From: Chryseobacterium gleum
GTDB taxonomy: Bacteria > Bacteroidota > Bacteroidia > Flavobacteriales > Flavobacteriaceae
Length of the DNA: 44,239 nt
Direction: 5' to 3'
NCBI GenBank assembly: GCA_945897915.1
Contig: CAMDGB010000018.1
Location: forward strand, 1-44,239
Shown here: piece by piece, positions 24,515 to 33,169 of the stretch
Layout of the letters: each line of letters begins with the position of its first letter
Numbering within the stretch: the first letter of the stretch is position 1
Program-made: the position numbers and the translations under genes
The notes under the pieces: model-generated
Database searches by the model: none
The model's input: the letters and a program-made list of their open reading frames with translations, nothing else
What the model was told of the DNA's origin: nothing

Positions 24515-25174
24515 ATGATGATGTTCAAAAAAATACTCAGCTACCTCTATCCTATCACAATATACACCAAACCTTCTGTTATTAGCAAGTCTATTGAAGT
24601 GACATTATACAACGGGAAAATGCTACTGAATACCAAAAACACCAATTATTCATACGGAAGTTTGCAAGTAATTTTAAAAAAAGGACTTTTGGATATTGGT
24701 AAAGCTGAAATAAATAGCATGGAATCTATTTTAATTCTGGGTGTGGCAGGCGGTAGTGTGGTGCAAACCTTAGTTACCGACTTTTCGTTTACCAAAAACA
24801 TTACAGGTGTAGAATTAGACAAAGAGATAATTGATGTAGCCAATTCGTATTTTAATTTAGATAAAATAAGTAACTTTAAATGTATTATTGCTGATGCAGA
24901 ACAATTTGTGAATACAGATGCAAACCATTACGATTTGATAGTTATAGATATTTTTAAGGATACCGAAATGCCCTCGTTTTTATTTGAACAAAGCTTTATT
25001 TCTAATTGCAAAAAGTTGCTTGATAAAAATGGGTATATCTTATTTAACACGATGAATTTAAATAAAAATGTTATTGAAAATTACCTGTTGCATTTTGATG
25101 CGCACAACTTTACTCAAAAAGTGCTAAAAAATATAGAAAGATACAATGATGTTATAATAATTAGACGGATTTAA
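24515..25174 (+). CDS. Spermidine-synthase-like class I methyltransferase-fold protein
   Basis: Encodes 219 residues. The Rossmann motif ILILGVAGGSVVQTL (72-86), the acidic GVELDKEI (98-105) and YDLIVIDIF (139-147) match the SpeE-like fold. The N-terminal SYGSLQ segment corresponds to the 'Y..S' substrate gate. The family includes true aminopropyltransferases and many orphan members in bacteria that do not make spermidine. The polyamine genes at 18.6-21 kb in this window make a polyamine link plausible but unproven. The start has three ATG codons in a row; the first is used here. Confidence 0.82.
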   Translation: MMMFKKILSYLYPITIYTKPSVISKSIEVTLYNGKMLLNTKNTNYSYGSLQVILKKGLLDIGKAEINSMESILILGVAGGSVVQTLVTDFSFTKNITGVELDKEIIDVANSYFNLDKISNFKCIIADAEQFVNTDANHYDLIVIDIFKDTEMPSFLFEQSFISNCKKLLDKNGYILFNTMNLNKNVIENYLLHFDAHNFTQKVLKNIERYNDVIIIRRI

Positions 25175-25238
25175 AACTGAAAACTAAAATTGAGTTCCTT
25201 CTTTGTAAGTAGCTAAACTTCAGATTGTAGTATCAAAG

Positions 25239-25334
25239 AACCTGACCCGAGCTTGCGAATTGACGAAGTAAACAAGTTCAGGTTGACAGACTCTACCTAA
25301 TGATTTTTCTGTCATGCTGAACTCGTTTCAGCAT
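25239..25334. repeat. Two degenerate CTGAAC...TTCAG-type inverted repeats (dispersed flavobacterial repeat)
   Basis: AACCTGA (25239-25245) pairs with TCAGGTT (25278-25284). ATGCTGAA (25314-25321) pairs with TTCAGCAT (25327-25334) in a short hairpin. The second reads GTCATGCTGAACTCGTTTCA, a sequence I recall as scattered between flavobacterial genes. The 169-base stretch 25175-25343 holds nothing else. Confidence 0.55.
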
Positions 25335-25343
25335 CTCGAATTA

Positions 25344-25589
25344 CTAGCCAATTTCATCTTTCAAAATTTTCTCAATTCTAAAGTAAATAATTGCATAGCC
25401 GAGAAACAGCAACAATACTAATAATAACTCATTTTCATAACTGAAATATTCAAAAATAAAGGCCAATGTAGATACAATCGCACATAAAACAATGATATAA
25501 TTTGGTGCATGTTTGTTTGCTAGTATCCAGTGTTCATCGCTTTTTTTAGCACTTCCCAATTGGTAACCAAAATAGTTATTGGGTTTTTT
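25344..25589 (-). pseudogene. 5'-truncated SdpI-like membrane protein
   Basis: The frame, read on the minus strand, begins after a stop at 25592-25590 and continues NNYFGYQLGSAKKSDEHW, then two membrane segments (YIIVLCAIVSTLAFIFEYF and ELLLVLLLFLGYAIIYF). 'NxxxGY(R/Q)xxxAxxxxxxW' with two helices after it is the C-terminal half of SdpI-family proteins. The usual N-terminal helices and an ATG are missing, the only start is TTG at 25559, and the frame breaks at a run of eight A. So this is either a decayed gene or a sequencing slip in the homopolymer. If TTG is used, a 71-residue protein could be made. Confidence 0.5.
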
Positions 25590-25712
25590 TTATGTTTTTA
25601 AACTATTTGATATTTTTGAGACCATTATGTCGCTTCTTGATATATTTTTGAATTCGTAAACTACTTAAAAATAAAACGAATTTACGTTTTATTACTTACA
25701 TTCATCGGAATA

Positions 25713-26438
25713 TTATACTAAACGTCTCGCTTTTTCTAAATCTTCTGGGGTATCAATGCCAATACTTCCTTGCGAAGTTTCAATCATTTTAATGCGTTTT
25801 CCGTATGCTAAATAACGCAATTGTTCTAGTTTCTCGGATGCTTCAAGCGATAGCATTGGTAAGTTGGCAAAATCCAATAACGCTTGTTTTCTAAAGGCAT
25901 AAATACCTATGTGCTTCATGTATCGTACCCCCACATTTTCCTCACGAGGATACGGAATTACCGAACGTGAGAAATACAAGGCAAACCCATCTTGGTCAGT
26001 AATTACTTTTACGTTATTTGGGTTTTCAATTTCCGATTTATCTGTGATTTCAAACATTAACGAAGCCAAATCAATTTTCTTTTCATTATCGTTTTTAAAT
26101 GCCGCAATAATTTGTTCCAAAGGCGTTTTATTGATAAAAGGCTCATCACCTTGTACGTTGATAATAAGGTCTGCATCAATATTTTCAACAGCTTCAGCAA
26201 TTCGGTCGCTACCACTTTCGTGTTCTTTGATACTCATAATAGCTTTTCCGTGATGCGAAATAATTTCGTTATAAATTAAATCCGAATCGGTTACCACAAA
26301 TACATCGTCAAACAAATTAGTGGCTACAGCTGCTTCATATGTTCTTAAAATGACTGTTTTTCCACCTAAATCTTGCATTAATTTAGCAGGAAATCGTGTT
26401 GAGGCATAGCGCGCAGGGATGACAGCAATTGTTTTCAT
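25713..26438 (-). CDS. kdsB: 3-deoxy-manno-octulosonate cytidylyltransferase
   Basis: Encodes 241 residues. It joins Kdo to CMP for lipopolysaccharide core synthesis. Motifs: [20 protein letters not shown] (8-27), [44 protein letters not shown] and [12 protein letters not shown] at the end. It follows the helicase gene by 25 bases on the same strand and may be its last cistron. kdsC lies 8.3 kb away in this window, so the Kdo genes are not clustered. Confidence 0.96.
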   Translation of the reverse strand: MKTIAVIPARYASTRFPAKLMQDLGGKTVILRTYEAAVATNLFDDVFVVTDSDLIYNEIISHHGKAIMSIKEHESGSDRIAEAVENIDADLIINVQGDEPFINKTPLEQIIAAFKNDNEKKIDLASLMFEITDKSEIENPNNVKVITDQDGFALYFSRSVIPYPREENVGVRYMKHIGIYAFRKQALLDFANLPMLSLEASEKLEQLRYLAYGKRIKMIETSQGSIGIDTPEDLEKARRLV

Positions 26439-26463
26439 AACCTATTGTTTAGTGGTTTCAAAA

Positions 26464-27882
26464 TTACTCAAAATTTTCATCTTTAAACCCAATTAAATAT
26501 AACTTTTCTTTGGCTCTAGTAATGGCAGTGTATAACCAACGAATGTAATCTCTATCTACGCCATTAGGTAAGTAGGGTTTTTCTACAAATACACTACTCC
26601 ACTGTCCGCCTTGCGATTTATGACAAGTAATCGCATAAGAAAACTTCACTTGCAACGCATTAAAATACGGATTGCTTTTTACTTTTAAAAGTTTCTTGTA
26701 TTTGTGTATTTCGTCTTCATAATCTTTAGCAACTTCTTGATACAATAGGTTCGATTCAGCAAAGGTTAACGATGCCGCTTCGCTTTCAATTGTATTTAAA
26801 AGCAGTACGGTTTCAAATGGTGCTTCATTCGGATAATCAATCATTCGGATGGTAACATTGGCAAATTTAAAACCATATAATTCCTGAATATTTCTTATTT
26901 TTAAGACTTCAATAATATCGCCATTGGCAATAAAACCAGCTTGTGAGGTTTCATTTAGCCAAAAATAGTTGTTTTTTACTACCATTAACAAATCGCCAGC
27001 CGATAAATCACTTTCTTTATCTAAAATGCGTTGTCTAATTTGCTGGTTGTACTGATTGGCTCGTTTATTAGAACGCACGATGAATGCAGTATCTTCCGTA
27101 CTATAATTTCGATACGATTGGTGAATGGCGTCTTCTATATCAAATCCATCATCCAATCGAATAATGTCTTTAAACGATTTCAAATTGAATTTAAAATCAT
27201 CAATAAAGTGTGATTTTAAAAGCGCTCGTAATTCGGTAGCATTGCTTAATATTCCTGAATTTTCGGCTTGACGCATTACTTCGTCCAATTCAATATGAAT
27301 AATTTCTTTATCGTAATTCACTTGTAAAGAATGAATATCCAAAGCCGGACTAATATCTGAATTCACTGGTGGTAACTGAGCCGTATCACCAACTAAAATA
27401 AGCTTACAATTTTGCCCAGCATCTACATAAAACAATAAATCGTCTAACAAAGAACCATTTTCATACAAACTGGTTTCGTTAGATTGATCCGAAATCATCG
27501 AGGCTTCATCCACAATAAATATCGTATCTTTAAATTTATTGGCTTGCATCACAAAACCTAAGCCGCCATTTTTATTCTTTTTAGGAAAATAAATACGTTT
27601 ATGAATAGTAAAAGCAGGTTTTTCAGAATACGCCGACATTACTTTAGCCGCTCTACCAGTAGGCGCAAGCATAACAGATTTTTTATTGGCGGTTTGTAGT
27701 TGATTTACTAAAGTTGAAATCACGGTAGTTTTACCCGTTCCGGCATAGCCTTTTAAAACAAAAAGCGCATCATTAGAATGAAGCACAAACGCCGCCATTT
27801 TTTGGAAGAAAATATCCTGATTTGCAGTGGGCTGAAAAGGAAAATGTTCTATTAAAATTTTATAAAATTGCGTTGGCGACAT
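26464..27882 (-). CDS. RecD-like (UvrD/Pif1-type) ATP-dependent DNA helicase
   Basis: Encodes 472 residues. Walker A LKGYAGTGKTTV (43-54), Walker B IFIVDEASMIS, the later LVGDTAQLPPV (motif III) and SYAITCHKSQGGQWSSVFVE (motifs V/VI region) with YTAITRAKEKLYLIGF at the end are the superfamily 1B pattern. It is much shorter than RecD of RecBCD and lacks RecB/C neighbours, so it should act alone in repair or recombination. A -7 element is 22 bases upstream of the ATG, divergent from the DUF3822 gene. Confidence 0.93.
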   Translation of the reverse strand: MSPTQFYKILIEHFPFQPTANQDIFFQKMAAFVLHSNDALFVLKGYAGTGKTTVISTLVNQLQTANKKSVMLAPTGRAAKVMSAYSEKPAFTIHKRIYFPKKNKNGGLGFVMQANKFKDTIFIVDEASMISDQSNETSLYENGSLLDDLLFYVDAGQNCKLILVGDTAQLPPVNSDISPALDIHSLQVNYDKEIIHIELDEVMRQAENSGILSNATELRALLKSHFIDDFKFNLKSFKDIIRLDDGFDIEDAIHQSYRNYSTEDTAFIVRSNKRANQYNQQIRQRILDKESDLSAGDLLMVVKNNYFWLNETSQAGFIANGDIIEVLKIRNIQELYGFKFANVTIRMIDYPNEAPFETVLLLNTIESEAASLTFAESNLLYQEVAKDYEDEIHKYKKLLKVKSNPYFNALQVKFSYAITCHKSQGGQWSSVFVEKPYLPNGVDRDYIRWLYTAITRAKEKLYLIGFKDENFE

Positions 27883-27903
27883 TCATTTTTAGTTTACGAA
27901 CTT

Positions 27904-27911
27904 CAAATATA
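27904..27911 (-). promoter_or_regulatory. -7 element of the helicase-kdsB unit
   Basis: TATATTTG on the minus strand, 22 bases before the ATG at 27882. No -33 TTG at usual spacing. Confidence 0.55.
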
Positions 27912-27965
27912 GCAAGGATTTTAAATATAATTTCATTTGAAGGTTTTTAATTCTCGTAAAAAATG

Positions 27966-27973
27966 TAAATTTG
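27966..27973 (+). promoter_or_regulatory. -7 element of the DUF3822-rsmD unit
   Basis: TAAATTTG, 18 bases before the ATG at 27991. It also shows that the in-frame TTG at 27937 lies upstream of the transcript and is not the start. Confidence 0.6.
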
Positions 27974-27990
27974 TATTTCAAATAAAAAAT

Positions 27991-28794
27991 ATGAATCAGG
28001 ATATTACTCAAAAAACATATAAAAAGCTTTGCTTTGAGGTGTCATATAGTGACCTTTCTTTTTGTGTTATTGATTTGATTTCGAATAAAATAGTTACTTA
28101 CAAATCGTATTCTATTAACAAAAACAATGTTTTAGAAGAAGAATTGTGGAAAATATTTGTAGAGAATCCTATTTTAGATGATAAATATGATGATGTTGTG
28201 GTGTTGCACAATTCCAATTTAAATACCTTGGTACCTTCTTCTTTGTTTGACCCCAATTATTTAGGAAGTTATTTGCAATATAATTCGAAAGTTTTTGAAA
28301 CCGATTATTTTGCTTTTGATTATTTAGACACGTACGATTTAAATAATGTTTTTATTCCATTTACGAATATAAACAACTATTTATTAGACCATTACGACAC
28401 GTTTGATTATAAAAATTGCAACTCCATATTTGTAAAAAAAGCATTAGATTTTTCTAAAAACAAGGATACAAAGCAAGTTTGGGTGCATTTTCAACACGAT
28501 AGATTTGAAATTACGGTAACCAAAAACACAAATTTGTTATTGTTTAATACCTTCACGTATAACTCGTTAGAAGATTTTATTTATTTTTTATTGTTCACTT
28601 ACGAGCAATTACAACTAAATCCAGAAACAATTCCTGTTCAGTTTTTAGGTGCGATTTCAGAAGAAAGTGATGCGTTTAAAATTGCATATAAATATATAAG
28701 AAACTGTAGTTTATTAGATGTTTCTCATTTAAAATCCGTTTTAGATGTTCCTGAAAACGACCTATTAAAGCATTTTATTTTATTTCACTCATGA
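27991..28794 (+). CDS. DUF3822 protein
   Basis: The start at 27991 (MNQDITQKTYKKLCFE) is chosen because the promoter -7 element lies between it and the earlier TTG. The product is 267 residues. It shows the DUF3822 plan: a first RNaseH-like/actin-like strand pair (FCVIDLISNKIVTYKSY), 'VVLHNSNLNTLVPSSLF', and a second half with FIYFLLFTYEQLQLNPE. I recall the gene before rsmD in many Bacteroidota; its role is unknown. Its stop overlaps the rsmD start (ATGA), so the two are translationally coupled. Confidence 0.88.
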   Translation: MNQDITQKTYKKLCFEVSYSDLSFCVIDLISNKIVTYKSYSINKNNVLEEELWKIFVENPILDDKYDDVVVLHNSNLNTLVPSSLFDPNYLGSYLQYNSKVFETDYFAFDYLDTYDLNNVFIPFTNINNYLLDHYDTFDYKNCNSIFVKKALDFSKNKDTKQVWVHFQHDRFEITVTKNTNLLLFNTFTYNSLEDFIYFLLFTYEQLQLNPETIPVQFLGAISEESDAFKIAYKYIRNCSLLDVSHLKSVLDVPENDLLKHFILFHS

Positions 28795-29387
28795 GAATAA
28801 TATCAGGAAAATATAAAGGTAGACGTTTACAAGCACCAAAGAATTTGCCCGTTCGTCCTACTACCGATATGGCCAAAGAAGCTTTATTTAATATTTTAAA
28901 TAACCATTTTAATTTTGGCGAATTAAAAATATTAGATTTGTTTTCGGGTACAGGTAATATTGCTTATGAATTTGCTTCTCGTGGTGCCACGCCTCTTGTA
29001 GCAGTAGATGCAGATATGGGTTGTGTAAATTACATACGAAAAATCGCTACTGAATTTGACTTTGATATCACGCCTATTAAAAGTGATGTTTTTGCATTTT
29101 TACAAAAACACAAAGGAAGTTACGACATTATTTTTGCAGACCCACCGTATCATATTGATCAAAAAGATTTTGAAAAAATTCCCGTTTTGATTTTTGAAAA
29201 TGATATTTTAGATGAAGAAGGGATATTAATTATTGAACATTCTAAAGATACGAAATTAGAACATTTGGATAATTTTTCGTTTGCAAGAACGTATGGCGGT
29301 ACAACTTTTAGTTTTTTCGAATTAGTAAGTGACGAAGACGAATTGGACGCGATTACTGAAGATGATGAAAATGACGAATCCGAATAA
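28791..29387 (+). CDS. rsmD: 16S rRNA (guanine(966)-N2)-methyltransferase
   Basis: Encodes 198 residues. MRIISGKYKGRRLQAP at the N-terminus, the SAM motif ILDLFSGTGNIAYEFASRG (47-65) and the catalytic DPPY (117-120) identify RsmD, which methylates G966 in helix 31 of 16S rRNA. The C-terminal tail after residue 180 is acidic (SDEDELDAITEDDENDESE), longer than in E. coli. It is coupled to DUF3822 by a four-base overlap. It converges on pdxH six bases later without a hairpin between. Confidence 0.95.
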   Translation: MRIISGKYKGRRLQAPKNLPVRPTTDMAKEALFNILNNHFNFGELKILDLFSGTGNIAYEFASRGATPLVAVDADMGCVNYIRKIATEFDFDITPIKSDVFAFLQKHKGSYDIIFADPPYHIDQKDFEKIPVLIFENDILDEEGILIIEHSKDTKLEHLDNFSFARTYGGTTFSFFELVSDEDELDAITEDDENDESE

Positions 29388-29393
29388 GCACCA

Positions 29394-30035
29394 TTAAGGC
29401 GATAAACGGTCTATTTTCCAATTGAAATCAGCTTCTAATTTATAACGAATTCTATCGTGTAAACGATTGGCTCTTCCTTGCCAAAATTCTACTTCAACGG
29501 GTTTTACTAAAAATCCACCCCAATTTTCTGGTCGTTTAATTTCAGAACCTGAAACTTTTGTTTCTAAGTTTTTTAATTTTTCATCTAAAAACGCTCTTGA
29601 TGGAATTATTTCACTTTGATTCGATACAATAGCGCCCAACTTACTACCTTCAGGACGTGAATCGAAATAAGTATCTGAAACTTGTGATGTAGTTTTTTCT
29701 GCTATTCCTTTAATGATTACTTGGCGTTCTAATATCGGCCAAAAGAAAGAAATACAAACATTTGGATGTTGTAAAATGGCTTTTCCCTTTTCTGAATTAT
29801 AATTGGTGTAAAATATAAAACCTTCTTCATTAAATTTTTTAAGGAGCACTACCCTGCTTTTTGGAAAACCATCTAATCCAATTGAAGAAACTGTCATAGC
29901 GTTAACTTCACCGTTCTCCTGTTCTTCGGCTTCATAAAACCATTTATGAAACAATTGAATCGCATCATCAGGAATGGTGTTTTCTAATAATTCGCTTTTG
30001 TCGTATGATTTTCTATAATCGGATAAATCTTTCAT
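29394..30035 (-). CDS. pdxH: Pyridoxamine/pyridoxine 5'-phosphate oxidase
   Basis: Encodes 213 residues, standard length. It oxidises PNP or PMP to pyridoxal phosphate with FMN. Seen: DYRKSY at the N-terminus, SRVVLLKKFNEEGFIFYTNY (FMN site), SEKGKAILQHPNVCISFFWP, RQVIIKGIAEK, SRPEGSKLGAIVSNQSE and the C-terminal FWQGRANRLHDRIRY, the PLP-site signature. It is the last gene of the minus-strand run starting at pyrR, but 69 bases holding a short tandem repeat separate it from rnz. Confidence 0.96.
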   Translation of the reverse strand: MKDLSDYRKSYDKSELLENTIPDDAIQLFHKWFYEAEEQENGEVNAMTVSSIGLDGFPKSRVVLLKKFNEEGFIFYTNYNSEKGKAILQHPNVCISFFWPILERQVIIKGIAEKTTSQVSDTYFDSRPEGSKLGAIVSNQSEIIPSRAFLDEKLKNLETKVSGSEIKRPENWGGFLVKPVEVEFWQGRANRLHDRIRYKLEADFNWKIDRLSP

Positions 30036-30068
30036 TTTTTATGGGTAAAAGGTGAAGGGTTTTAGGTT

Positions 30069-30099
30069 TCTCTGTCAATCTTTGTGAATCTCTGTGTAA
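30069..30099. repeat. Period-10 imperfect tandem repeat between pdxH and rnz
   Basis: Three units, TCTCTGTCAA, TCTTTGTGAA and TCTCTGTGTAA, sit head to tail in the only sizeable gap of this gene run. I recall similar 'CTTTGTGAATCTCTGTG' strings between genes in other flavobacteria. No function is visible. Confidence 0.6.
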
Positions 30100-30104
30100 T
30101 AACT

Positions 30105-31010
30105 TTAAAATTCAAATTCTAATCCATCATCTGCAAGTAATACGTTTTCAAAAATTTCATTAGCTTCTGTTCTAAATAATTCAATATTTCCATATCGTGT
30201 AGAATAATGTCCTAATAATAAATGTTTTACATCTGCTAATTTAGCAATTTTTGCGGCTTGTTTCGCAGTTGTATGCATAGTTTTTTCAGCTAAATGAGAT
30301 TCGCTTTCTAAAAACGTGCTTTCGTGATATAAAACCGTTGTGTTTTTGATTATCGGAATAATGTCTTCATTATACAAAGTATCCGAACAAAACGCATAAC
30401 TTTTAGCTTCTTCAGGATCAAATGATAATTCTGAATTGGGTATGATTCTTCCATCATCTAAAGTAATATCACCGCCTAATTTTATTTTATTATAATATAA
30501 TTTTTCAATATTGTAATTTAATATGGCGTCAATATTTAGTTTACGCTCAATATTTTTTTCTTCAAATAAATAACCATTGGTGTACACTCTGTGTTTTAGA
30601 GGTATTGTAGTGATTTTTACTTTTTCATCTTCATAAATCACTTCGCTTTCTTTAGAAGTCAATTCGTGAAAAAATAAATTATAGGAAGTATATGCATTAC
30701 CTAATTTCAACAGCAATAATATGGCTTCTTTAATGCCTTTCGGACCATAAATGTGTAAATCTTTTTCTCTACCCAATAACATAAAAGTAGAAATTAAGCC
30801 AATTAACCCAAAAAAATGGTCGCCGTGTAAATGGGAAATAAAAATATGTTCAATTTGGGAGAATTTAATTTTATATTTACGAAGTTGCACTTGTGTGCCT
30901 TCTCCACAATCTATTAAGAACATGTGGTTTTTTATCTCTAAAACTTGCGAAGTAGGATGTGTAATGGTTCTTGGGGTGGCGGCATAACAGCCTAATATTT
31001 TTATTTTCAA
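30105..31010 (-). CDS. rnz: Ribonuclease Z (tRNA 3' processing endonuclease)
   Basis: Encodes 301 residues. It cleaves 3' trailers from tRNA precursors, which matters here because the tRNA-Val gene lacks an encoded CCA. The metallo-beta-lactamase motif SHLHGDHFFG (59-68), CGEGTQVQLRK, FCSDTLYNEDI (second Asp), and LLLGHYSTRY (final His) are all present. The start codon is TTG at 31010: no in-frame ATG or GTG precedes it within reach, and the N-terminus KIKILGCYAATPRT is the usual one for the family. Confidence 0.96.
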   Translation of the reverse strand: MKIKILGCYAATPRTITHPTSQVLEIKNHMFLIDCGEGTQVQLRKYKIKFSQIEHIFISHLHGDHFFGLIGLISTFMLLGREKDLHIYGPKGIKEAILLLLKLGNAYTSYNLFFHELTSKESEVIYEDEKVKITTIPLKHRVYTNGYLFEEKNIERKLNIDAILNYNIEKLYYNKIKLGGDITLDDGRIIPNSELSFDPEEAKSYAFCSDTLYNEDIIPIIKNTTVLYHESTFLESESHLAEKTMHTTAKQAAKIAKLADVKHLLLGHYSTRYGNIELFRTEANEIFENVLLADDGLEFEF

Positions 31011-31029
31011 GATGAAATTATGGTTGTCA

Positions 31030-31227
31030 TTATTTATTGTTTTCCATTTTGCTTAATTTGATAATCTGTAAAATCAAACCTATTGCAAATAACAGATTTG
31101 TAGCAATGGCTAAAAAATTATATTCGTTGGTTTTTAATCCAGAAAATATAAACATTGCACTCAAAAAAGTACATCCAAATAATAATCCCGTAAAAATGTA
31201 TATTTTAGTTTGATTTGAAAGCTTCAT
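31030..31227 (-). CDS. Small two-helix membrane protein
   Basis: Encodes 65 residues: two hydrophobic helices (about 9-29 and 38-57) joined by a short polar turn, with a charged tail (SKMENNK). I do not recognise a named family. It is embedded in the pyrR-to-rnz run, two bases after the STAS-like gene and 19 bases before rnz, so it is certainly co-transcribed. The pairing with a STAS-like protein could mean the two work together. Confidence 0.75.
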   Translation of the reverse strand: MKLSNQTKIYIFTGLLFGCTFLSAMFIFSGLKTNEYNFLAIATNLLFAIGLILQIIKLSKMENNK

Positions 31228-31229
31228 AA

Positions 31230-31562
31230 TTAAAATCCTAAGTCACGTTCAATTTCTTCCATTTCAATAATATCATGTGCTTCAAGTAATGAAGGAACCG
31301 TATTAATTGAAGTTGGCACTTTATTAAAATCTATATCTGTTGCAACAATTACAAAAGATTTTTTATTTTTTTTATGCGCTTTTGCTAAATCTGAAAATTG
31401 TTTTAAGTTACTCATTTCAAATGATTTATCATGCGTAATATCAATTATTAAATTAACAGATTTGTACGAGTTATATTGTTCAGTTAATTTTTGTAAAAAC
31501 ACATCGAAACTACTTTCTGTATCTTTAATTGTGGTAGTATGACCTTTGTGTTCTACTTTCAT
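31230..31562 (-). CDS. STAS-like small protein
   Basis: Encodes 110 residues. The pattern of strand VNLIIDITHDKSFEM, helix LKQFSDLAKAHKKNKKSF, strand VIVATDID and final helix PSLLEAHDIIEMEEIER matches the STAS (anti-sigma antagonist-like) fold. The usual STAS phosphorylation Ser is not evident. I recall relatives wrongly called 'ribonuclease Z' because rnz is next door. It starts five bases after pyrB and is followed two bases later by a membrane protein. Role unknown. Confidence 0.78.
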   Translation of the reverse strand: MKVEHKGHTTTIKDTESSFDVFLQKLTEQYNSYKSVNLIIDITHDKSFEMSNLKQFSDLAKAHKKNKKSFVIVATDIDFNKVPTSINTVPSLLEAHDIIEMEEIERDLGF

Positions 31563-31567
31563 TTGAA

Positions 31568-32497
31568 CTAATTTTTAATCTTACTCGCTAATAAATAAAT
31601 AACTGCCATTCTAACAGCTACGCCGTTTTCCACTTGATCTAAAATAACAGAATGATTGCCATCAGCCACATCTGAAGTGATTTCCACACCACGATTTATT
31701 GGTCCCGGATGCATGACAATAATTTCTTTGTTTAAGTTATTTAATATTTCATTTGTTAGTCCGAATTGCTGCGTATATTCTCTTGTATTTGGAAAATAAC
31801 TTACGTCAAGTCTTTCATTCTGAACGCGCAGCATGTTGGCAACATCGCACCATTCTAGTGCTTTTATTAGATTTGGTTCATATGTTACCCCTAAAGAATT
31901 TATATATTGAGGCATCAAAGTTTTGGGTCCGCAAACTTTTACTTCTGCACCTTGCATTTGTAAGGCAAAAATATTGGAAAGCGCTACTCTACTGTGCAAA
32001 ATATCGCCAACAATAACTATTTTTTTACCAGCAACTTCACCTAATTTTTCTCTGATTGTATAACTATCTAACAAAGCTTGTGTGGGATGTTCATGAGCGC
32101 CATCACCAGCGTTTATTATACTTGCCTTTACATGTTGTGATAAAAAATGTGCCGCCCCAGGAGAACTGTGTCGCATTACGACCATGTCCACTTTCATGGC
32201 TAAGATATTATTAACGGTATCAATTAAGGTTTCTCCTTTTTTAACAGAAGATTGTCCTGAAGAAAAACTCATTACATCAGCTGAAAGTCGTTTTTGAGCC
32301 AATTCGAAAGATAATTTGGTACGTGTGCTGTTTTCAAAAAAGATATTTGCGATGGTAATATCTTGTAAAGAAGGCACTTTTTTAATAGGACGATTTATTA
32401 CTTCTTTAAACTGATCAGCGGTTTCAAGAATTAAATTAATATCATTCTTATTGATGTATTTTATTCCTAGTAAATGATTGACGCTTAATTCTTTCAT
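31568..32497 (-). CDS. pyrB: Aspartate carbamoyltransferase catalytic chain
   Basis: Encodes 309 residues. It makes carbamoyl-aspartate, the first committed pyrimidine step. Carbamoyl-phosphate site NSTRTKLSFELAQKRL (56-71), SSVKKGET (83-90), HPTQALLDS (137-145) and HPGPINRG (263-270) are intact. No pyrI gene is nearby, so it is probably an unregulated trimer. It lies 20 bases after pyrR. Confidence 0.97.
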   Translation of the reverse strand: MKELSVNHLLGIKYINKNDINLILETADQFKEVINRPIKKVPSLQDITIANIFFENSTRTKLSFELAQKRLSADVMSFSSGQSSVKKGETLIDTVNNILAMKVDMVVMRHSSPGAAHFLSQHVKASIINAGDGAHEHPTQALLDSYTIREKLGEVAGKKIVIVGDILHSRVALSNIFALQMQGAEVKVCGPKTLMPQYINSLGVTYEPNLIKALEWCDVANMLRVQNERLDVSYFPNTREYTQQFGLTNEILNNLNKEIIVMHPGPINRGVEITSDVADGNHSVILDQVENGVAVRMAVIYLLASKIKN

Positions 32498-32517
32498 TTT
32501 AGTTATGTTATTTTTCT

Positions 32518-33063
32518 TTAATTATCCTTTATCTCGATATAAACGGCATCTTCACCATCATTTTCAGCCCATTTTACTAAAACTTTTTCGTTGTTTATTG
32601 CATCTACTTGTCGTCCTCGATAATCGGGTTGAATGGGTAAATCACGACTAAATCGTCTATCTATAAGTGTTAAAAGTTCTATTGATTTTGGTCTTCCAAA
32701 AGACTGAATTGCTGTTAAAGCAGCGCGAATGCTTCTTCCGGTATACAATACATCATCTATAAAAACCACATTTTTATCTTCAACTAAAAAATCAATTTGC
32801 GTTTGATTGGCTTCAAAATGTTTTTCGTTTCTTCTAAAATCGTCTCTGAAGAAAGTGATGTCTAATAACCCTAATTTTAAATCGGAAACTTGGTAATCGT
32901 TTTTTAAAATTTTTGACAATCTATTGGCTAAAAATGTGCCTCTTGGCTGAATTCCGATAAGAATAGTATTGGAGAAATCGAGATGTTTTTCGATTAATTG
33001 ACAGGCCAATCGATGTAGAATGATGTTGACTTCTTTTGAATTGAGCAATATTTTTTGACTCAT
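32518..33063 (-). CDS. pyrR: PyrR-like uracil phosphoribosyltransferase / pyrimidine regulator
   Basis: Encodes 181 residues. The PRPP-binding motif VVFIDDVLYTGRSIRAAL (99-116) and DRRFSRDLPIQPDYRGRQ in the second half are those of PyrR. In Bacillus it binds pyrimidine mRNA to attenuate transcription and has UPRTase activity. No PyrR-type antiterminator fold is visible before this gene or before pyrB, so here it may act mainly as an enzyme. A minus-strand -7 element TACATTTG lies at 33090-33083, 19 bases before the ATG. It begins a run of five or six genes down to rnz or pdxH. Confidence 0.93.
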   Translation of the reverse strand: MSQKILLNSKEVNIILHRLACQLIEKHLDFSNTILIGIQPRGTFLANRLSKILKNDYQVSDLKLGLLDITFFRDDFRRNEKHFEANQTQIDFLVEDKNVVFIDDVLYTGRSIRAALTAIQSFGRPKSIELLTLIDRRFSRDLPIQPDYRGRQVDAINNEKVLVKWAENDGEDAVYIEIKDN

Positions 33064-33169
33064 ATTTTATGTATTGTGGCTACAAATGTAAGTAATAAAT
33101 TTCAAATTTTAAAATGCATCAATAAATGATACTAATTCATAAATAAATCGAAAGTTAAAATTGCTTTTT

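Noticed and set aside
33064..33169. PyrR-binding antiterminator or uridine-responsive leader upstream of pyrR
   Set aside because: No stem-loop with a following T-run or conserved PyrR-binding loop is visible in the 106 bases.
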